Shown piece by piece: positions 5,696 through 5,932 of a stretch of DNA of 5,932 bases. Under the pieces are notes generated by a model, which saw nothing but the letters and a program-made list of their open reading frames with translations, did not search any database and had not been told where the DNA came from. Position 1 is the first letter of the stretch, and each line of letters opens with the position of its first letter. The stretch is taken from NCBI RefSeq assembly GCF_016785185.1, contig NZ_JAEKDY010000160.1. One strand, written 5' to 3'. A program made the translations under genes and the position numbers. Source of the DNA: Heyndrickxia sporothermodurans. Lineage in GTDB: Bacteria; Bacillota; Bacilli; Bacillales; Bacillaceae_C.

Positions 5696-5721
5696 GTTGT
5701 GCTGATTATGTTTAGCATAAC
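5696..5721 (+). promoter_or_regulatory. Hairpin in the riboswitch expression platform
   Basis: GTTGTGCTGA (5696-5705) pairs with TTAGCATAAC (5712-5721) over 10 pairs, two of them G-T, with a TTATGT loop. No T-run follows, so it is not a terminator. It lies between aptamer and terminator. CCAAT at 5721-5725 could alternatively pair with ATTGG (5753-5757) in the terminator's left arm. Confidence 0.5.
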
Positions 5722-5745
5722 CAATATTATTTATTATTCTTTTGG

Positions 5746-5779
5746 AAAAGAGATTGGATATCCTCCAATCTCTTTTTTT
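5746..5779 (+). terminator. Riboswitch-controlled intrinsic terminator
   Basis: A perfect 13-pair stem, AAAAGAGATTGGA (5746-5758) with TCCAATCTCTTTT (5764-5776), a 5-base loop and a seven-T run (5773-5779). It is the expected output element of the glycine riboswitch upstream. Confidence 0.9.
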
Positions 5780-5804
5780 ATTGGTTTAACTAAAATATTT
5801 AATT

Positions 5805-5809
5805 AGGAG
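5805..5809 (+). promoter_or_regulatory. Orphan ribosome binding site downstream of the riboswitch
   Basis: AGGAG follows the terminator by 25 bases, where the first gene of the riboswitch unit should begin. No start codon with an open frame follows at normal distance: an ATT-led frame closes at a TGA at 5891-5893. The site probably belonged to a gene displaced by the insertion sequence starting just downstream. Confidence 0.35.
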
Positions 5810-5837
5810 CATTCCTGTTAGAAGGATTTTCGGGGAC

Positions 5838-5866
5838 TTGAACAAAAAGAGCCCTCTTGGTATGAT
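5838..5866 (+). promoter_or_regulatory. Promoter of the right-edge gene
   Basis: TTGAAC (5838-5843) and TATGAT (5861-5866) are 17 bases apart, two and one positions from consensus. Transcription would begin near 5873, 54 bases before the start codon at 5927. This start point lies inside the leader's folded structure. Confidence 0.65.
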
Positions 5867-5922
5867 GCGGGGTGTCAAATCGTCGATGAATTGACCCCTA
5901 ATTTGTTAACCAAGGAGGACTC
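5849..5922 (+). promoter_or_regulatory. Nested hairpin that can hide the ribosome binding site
   Basis: The outer stem pairs 5849-5861 (GAG, then CCTC, then TTGGT) with 5909-5922 (ACCAA, GAGG, CTC), 12 pairs with one mismatch and one bulged G. It covers the AAGGAGG ribosome binding site at 5912-5918. The inner stem pairs GGG and GTCAA (5870-5878, one bulge) with TTGAC and CCC (5891-5898). The outer left arm lies upstream of the predicted start point, so only RNA entering from outside would contain it. Confidence 0.55.
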
Positions 5923-5926
5923 CATA

Positions 5927-5932
5927 ATGGAT
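5927..5932 (+). CDS. First two codons of a gene, probably a transposase (cut by window edge)
   Basis: ATG GAT begins 8 bases after AAGGAGG (5912-5918) and ends at the window edge. Only Met-Asp is visible. The transposase label is inferred from the leader architecture and from the apparent interruption of the riboswitch unit, not from protein sequence. Confidence 0.4.

Larger units (their letters stand above)
5814..5932 (+). mobile_element. Probable left end of an insertion sequence (continues off window)
   Basis: After the orphan ribosome binding site the sequence becomes GC-richer and holds a compact promoter, a structured leader and a start codon at 5927. This is the layout of an IS left end followed by a transposase gene. 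The boundary is a guess at CCTGTTAG (from 5814), because the orphan site would then be separated from its start codon by the insertion. A CCT terminus would suit the IS1380 family, but nothing here proves the family, and no transposase sequence beyond two codons is visible. Confidence 0.4.

Overview
The window looks like a Bacillaceae (Bacillus-type Firmicute) chromosome segment. It is AT-rich, has strong AGGAGG-type ribosome binding sites, GTG and TTG starts, sigma-A style promoters and many U-tailed terminators. Its core is a sucrose-uptake cluster reading left to right: a LacI-family regulator (scrR, 1284-2273), a sucrose-type PTS permease of EIIBC architecture (scrA/sacP-like, about 2536-3939) and a GH32 sucrose-6-phosphate hydrolase (scrB/sacA-like, 4018-5457). 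The permease would import and phosphorylate sucrose, and the hydrolase would split sucrose-6-phosphate into glucose-6-phosphate and fructose. The regulator would repress through three identical GGAATCGATTCC palindromes between scrR and scrA. A CcpA-type cre match sits just after scrR.

Left flank: positions 1-243 are the end of an IS21-family element, with the start of istA reading leftwards off the window and a terminal inverted-repeat array. Next comes the 3' remnant of a gene that the insertion appears to have cut (245-394). A complete, unrecognised 126-residue gene (595-975) follows, with its own promoter and terminator. Converging on it is a decayed reverse-strand gene fragment (1003-1225) carrying one frameshift and one in-frame stop.

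Right flank: after the scrB terminator there is a near-consensus promoter (5501-5529) driving a single-aptamer glycine riboswitch with an intrinsic terminator (to 5779). No gene follows it. An orphan ribosome binding site at 5805-5809 runs directly into what looks like the left end of another insertion sequence. That element has its own promoter and a start codon at 5927, five bases before the window ends. Its leader can fold so that the ribosome binding site is hidden only in RNA that enters from outside.

The sucrose genes are a known system with somewhat unusual control. I do not see a wholly new system. The most interesting signals are the riboswitch cut off from its gene, the read-through-sensing leader of the right-hand element, the operator array, and a hairpin with a tiny ORF between scrA and scrB.
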